This document shows, one piece after another, positions 22,514 to 25,204 of a DNA stretch of 25,204 bases. Below the pieces are notes generated by a model that worked only from the letters and a program-made list of their open reading frames with translations, was not told where the DNA came from and made no database searches. Source of the stretch: JBFMFE01 sp040752295 (lineage in GTDB: Bacteria; UBP15; UBA6099; JBFMBQ01); contig JBFMFE010000262.1 in NCBI GenBank assembly GCA_040752295.1, forward strand, positions 1 to 25,204, written 5' to 3'. Numbering within the stretch: position 1 is the stretch's first letter; every line of letters begins with the position of its first letter. The translations under genes were made by a program, and so were the position numbers.

Positions 22514-24698
22514 AAGCGGGAACCGGCGCCCCGTGGAGACCGGGAGCGGCGGCAGGCGGATATGCGTGAACTACGGGGGGCTTGAGATTGACGGCGCGCT
22601 GTACCCGCTGTATTCCGGAAGCGTGCATTACTGGCGGCTCGAGACGGACGTCTGGGAAACCGCCCTGGACCACGTCCGGGAAATGGGCTTCCGGTTCGTC
22701 TGCACCTATATTCCGTGGAGCGTGCACGAGGTCCGGCGCGGGACGTTCGACTTCGGCGAGAGGACACCCGAAAAGGACGTCGGACGCTTCCTCGAAACGT
22801 GCCGGCGGAAAGGCTTCTTCGTGCTCGTCCGCCCGGGTCCCCACATCAATTCCGAACTGACGTACTTCGGCTATCCCGAGCGTATTTTCGCCATCCCCGA
22901 GGCGCTGTCCCGCAATCCCGACGGGGCGCCTGTCCTCGTGCCGGCGCCGCCGCGGATGTTCTTCGCGCCCGGATACGCCTCCGAGAGATTTTACGAGGAG
23001 GTCGGTCTTTATTTCGATGCCCTCTGCCCGATACTGCGGAAGCACCTTTACCCCCGGGGACCCGTCGTGGGCGTGCAGGCGGACAACGAGCTGTCGTTCT
23101 TCTTCCGCACGCAGCCCTACGATCACGATTACTCCCCCCCCGCGGTCCAGCTTTACAGGAGGTTCCTCGAGCACAAGTACGGCGGGATATCCCGTCTCAA
23201 CCGGGTGTACGGTTCGAAGCATTCCGGCTTCGACCGCGTCCAGCCCCCGACGGAGTACGCGGCGGAGTCGCTCCGCGATCTCCCTTTTCACCTCGACTGG
23301 ATGGAATTCAAGGAATACTACATCATCTACGGGCTTAACCGCATATCCGCCATGCTCAAGGAGAGAGGGATCGAGGGGGTGTTCACCTTTCACAACTATC
23401 CCACCGGCAATCCGGTGACGCCGTACAACGTGGTCGAGACGGAAAAATACCTCGACGTGCAGGGGTGCGACCTGTACTGTTCGCGGCGGGAGTACGCGAA
23501 AATCAAAGAGTCTGCGCTGTTCCTGTCCACCACCAGCAGGATGCCGTTCTTTCCCGAGTTCGGATCGGGTGTTTTTCCGTGGTGGCGCCCTCTCTTTCTC
23601 GACGATCAGAAGTTCACAACCCCCGCCGTGTTCATGAACGGCGCGAAGGCTGTGAATTTCTACATGATCGTCGAGCGCGACAGGTGGTACGGTTCACCCG
23701 TTACGCGGAAGGGGAGGATGCGGGACAAATATTTCGAGTTTTACAGGGATTTTCTCGGCTTCCTCCACGGATACAGGTTTCACGAGTACAGGATGTTTGC
23801 CGAAGCGGTTCTCCTTTCCTGCCGCGATTACGAGCGGTTTCAGCTTGCGTCGTCGCTTCTCAATCCGGTGCCGTCCGATTTCGCGGGCGGCATGCCGCCG
23901 GACTGGTTCTCGGACCCCCGCGCGCTCCGCGGGCTTCGGGACCCGGTTCAGTCCGTTTACCAGCGCCAGCGCCGGGCGTACACCTTGGGGTTCGCGCAGG
24001 CGGGGATACCCCTGGCAGTCGCCGATTCCACGGTTGACCAGGAGGTTCTCAATCGCTTCAGGTTAGTGATAGCTCCCTCTTTCGAGTTCATGAGCATGTC
24101 CCTCCAGAGAAAGCTTCTCATTTACGTGATCAAGGGCGGGACGCTGGTTCTGGGACCGCGGGTCCCAATCTACGACGAGTTCATGGAGGAAAATTCGAAG
24201 CTGGCGAGCCATCTCGCACAGCCTGCCGGACGCCTGGAGGAAGTGGATTACAAGGGGATAGTCCTCCGGAGCGCGGACACATTCGCGGACGCGGCTCCCT
24301 TTCTCCAGGCGGGCTCCGACACCATCGCCTGCGTCCGGACGCTGGAGAAGGGAAAATTCGTACAGATGGGTTTTCTCTTCCCGGAATACGAGGGGATCGA
24401 GCGGTCCCCCGTTCTGGTCTCCATTATGGAGAAGCTCGCGGCGGCGGCCGACCTGAAGAGACCCTACGCGCCTGATGACCCGCTCGTGGAAACGCGTCTT
24501 CACGTGAGAGGCGAGGACAGGATGCTCTTCGCGGCGAATCCCACCGCGGAGAAGAGAACCCCGGCGGTCGCCACGAGTGCAGGAGAAGGACTGCTGGACG
24601 TTTTCAGCGGCGAACGTCTCGGGGGGGAAGGCGCCGTCGGGATACCCCTCGAACCGTTCACCGTTCGCGTGTTCAAGGTGGAGCGCGGAGGCGGATGA
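22503..24698 (+). CDS. Glycoside hydrolase, GH35-like beta-galactosidase family
   Basis: This 731-residue cytoplasmic glycosidase has no signal peptide. The TIM-barrel start resembles GH35: SGSVHYWRLETDVWETALDHVREMG, then TYIPWSVHE and VLVRPGPHINSE. The acid/base candidate is Glu196 in VGVQADNELSFF. The nucleophile candidate is Glu352 in PFFPEFGSG. After about residue 490, PLAVADSTV ... RLVIAPSFEFMS ... IYVIKGGTLVLGPR resembles the GATase-like trimerisation domain of GH42 enzymes. A small beta domain (FAANPTAEKRTPAV ... PFTVRVFKVE) ends the chain. The order is therefore GH35-like barrel plus GH42-like middle domain. The substrate is probably a terminal beta-galactoside, but unproven. The ATG at 22503 lacks a good Shine-Dalgarno and overlaps the upstream gene, so translation may be coupled. 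Confidence 0.8.
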   Translation: MRNESGNRRPVETGSGGRRICVNYGGLEIDGALYPLYSGSVHYWRLETDVWETALDHVREMGFRFVCTYIPWSVHEVRRGTFDFGERTPEKDVGRFLETCRRKGFFVLVRPGPHINSELTYFGYPERIFAIPEALSRNPDGAPVLVPAPPRMFFAPGYASERFYEEVGLYFDALCPILRKHLYPRGPVVGVQADNELSFFFRTQPYDHDYSPPAVQLYRRFLEHKYGGISRLNRVYGSKHSGFDRVQPPTEYAAESLRDLPFHLDWMEFKEYYIIYGLNRISAMLKERGIEGVFTFHNYPTGNPVTPYNVVETEKYLDVQGCDLYCSRREYAKIKESALFLSTTSRMPFFPEFGSGVFPWWRPLFLDDQKFTTPAVFMNGAKAVNFYMIVERDRWYGSPVTRKGRMRDKYFEFYRDFLGFLHGYRFHEYRMFAEAVLLSCRDYERFQLASSLLNPVPSDFAGGMPPDWFSDPRALRGLRDPVQSVYQRQRRAYTLGFAQAGIPLAVADSTVDQEVLNRFRLVIAPSFEFMSMSLQRKLLIYVIKGGTLVLGPRVPIYDEFMEENSKLASHLAQPAGRLEEVDYKGIVLRSADTFADAAPFLQAGSDTIACVRTLEKGKFVQMGFLFPEYEGIERSPVLVSIMEKLAAAADLKRPYAPDDPLVETRLHVRGEDRMLFAANPTAEKRTPAVATSAGEGLLDVFSGERLGGEGAVGIPLEPFTVRVFKVERGGG

Positions 24699-25204
24699 AT
24701 GCTGGCGCCGGACGTGAGGATAGTTGACATTGACCCGGAGCACGTGGAGAGGGCGTTCAGCCTGATCTCGCCCCGGATGCCGTCGAAACCGTCCGTACTC
24801 GTTGTCTTTTACGAAGGCAACCGGGTGGTCCACGCCGTTCACTCGCGCAGGGGTCCGGTCGCCGGCGTTCATTTTCCCGGCGTCAGCCGTCTCGAGCAGG
24901 TCGCGGACGCGCAGGGGGCGGACGTGGTGGTGTGTCTCGAAAAAAACGCGTTGCCCGGGTTTGTGACGGACGTTCAATCAAAAGTCGCGTGGGACGAACC
25001 GTACCTTTTCCAGGCGCTGACGGTTCTTGAATGCCTCCGGTCGGAGCTTGGGAGGAATATACATTTTTACTCGCGTTCGCCGATAAAGATGCCCGCCGTG
25101 TCCCGGCGCGCGGCGTCGTTTTTCGTCCGGTTGCTGCCCGCGAGGACGCTTTTAATGCTGGTCGTTTTCAACGCGGAAGAGGAGGAGGTCTGGTCGTCGC
25201 TCGT
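24699..25204 (+). CDS. Hypothetical protein, C-terminus beyond window
   Basis: This reading frame is open to the right edge, with 168 codons visible. The ATG at 24699 has GGAGG seven bases upstream and directly follows the glycosidase stop, so it is co-transcribed. It begins MLAPDVRIVDIDPEHVERAF. It contains a beta-rich stretch (SVLVVFYEGNRVVHAVHSR), then VADAQGADVVVCLEKNALPGF and FQALTVLECLRSELGRNIHFYSRSP. No domain is recognised. The frame has GC-rich third positions and no in-frame stops, supporting real coding. It may work with the glycosidase, but nothing specific shows this. Confidence 0.7.
   Translation, partial: MLAPDVRIVDIDPEHVERAFSLISPRMPSKPSVLVVFYEGNRVVHAVHSRRGPVAGVHFPGVSRLEQVADAQGADVVVCLEKNALPGFVTDVQSKVAWDEPYLFQALTVLECLRSELGRNIHFYSRSPIKMPAVSRRAASFFVRLLPARTLLMLVVFNAEEEEVWSSL

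Overview
The window is a GC-rich bacterial chromosome segment. One sampled 60-base line inside bioU is 63% GC. It encodes about 20 genes in tight operons with few spacers. Several promoters fit the sigma-70 pattern well, including TTGACA-17-TATATT and TTGAAC-17-TATACT. Signal peptides, an MscS channel, a formate/nitrite-type channel and ABC-2 exporters fit a free-living bacterium. Nothing here fixes the phylum. A BioU-type biotin gene outside an obvious cyanobacterial context, plus several odd domain fusions, makes me suspect an uncultured lineage, but that is inference.

Layout. 1-3423 (minus): an ABC-2 export operon with one ATPase and two paralogous permeases, the second cut by the window edge. 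3424-3756: a spacer holding a decayed MOT1-type molybdate/sulfate transporter fragment. 3757-7959 (minus): a FocA/NirC-family channel, an SRPBCC protein, an exported MEMO-AMMECR1 fusion, a second SRPBCC protein and a small secreted protein. 8193-9513 (plus): a coiled-coil zinc-ribbon protein and a ribonuclease HI, from a strong divergent promoter. 9539-10288 (minus): a TauE/SafE permease. 10523-12600 (plus): a two-component pair in which the response regulator ends in two membrane helices. 12601-12847: a spacer with a nested inverted repeat. 12848-13747 (minus): an MscS channel. 14010-16265 (plus): UDP-glucose dehydrogenase and a nucleoside hydrolase.

16404-24698 and onward (plus) is the most interesting part. 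It is a biotin operon, bioB-bioU-(insert)-bioF-bioD. The usual DAPA aminotransferase BioA is absent. Its place is taken by a Rossmann-fold protein that I read as BioU, the suicide enzyme that donates its own lysine nitrogen to make DAPA. An AT-rich DNA methyltransferase gene (one sampled line 35% GC) sits between bioU and bioF, and its stop codon overlaps the bioF TTG start. This methyltransferase appears to be a tandem of one active and one degenerate methyltransferase domain. Downstream of bioD the same strand continues with an excisionase-type helix-turn-helix gene, a GH35-like glycosidase and an unrecognised gene that runs off the window.

bioB, bioU, bioF and bioD together cover pimeloyl thioester to biotin. 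No pimelate-making genes (bioC, bioH, bioW, bioI) are in the window.
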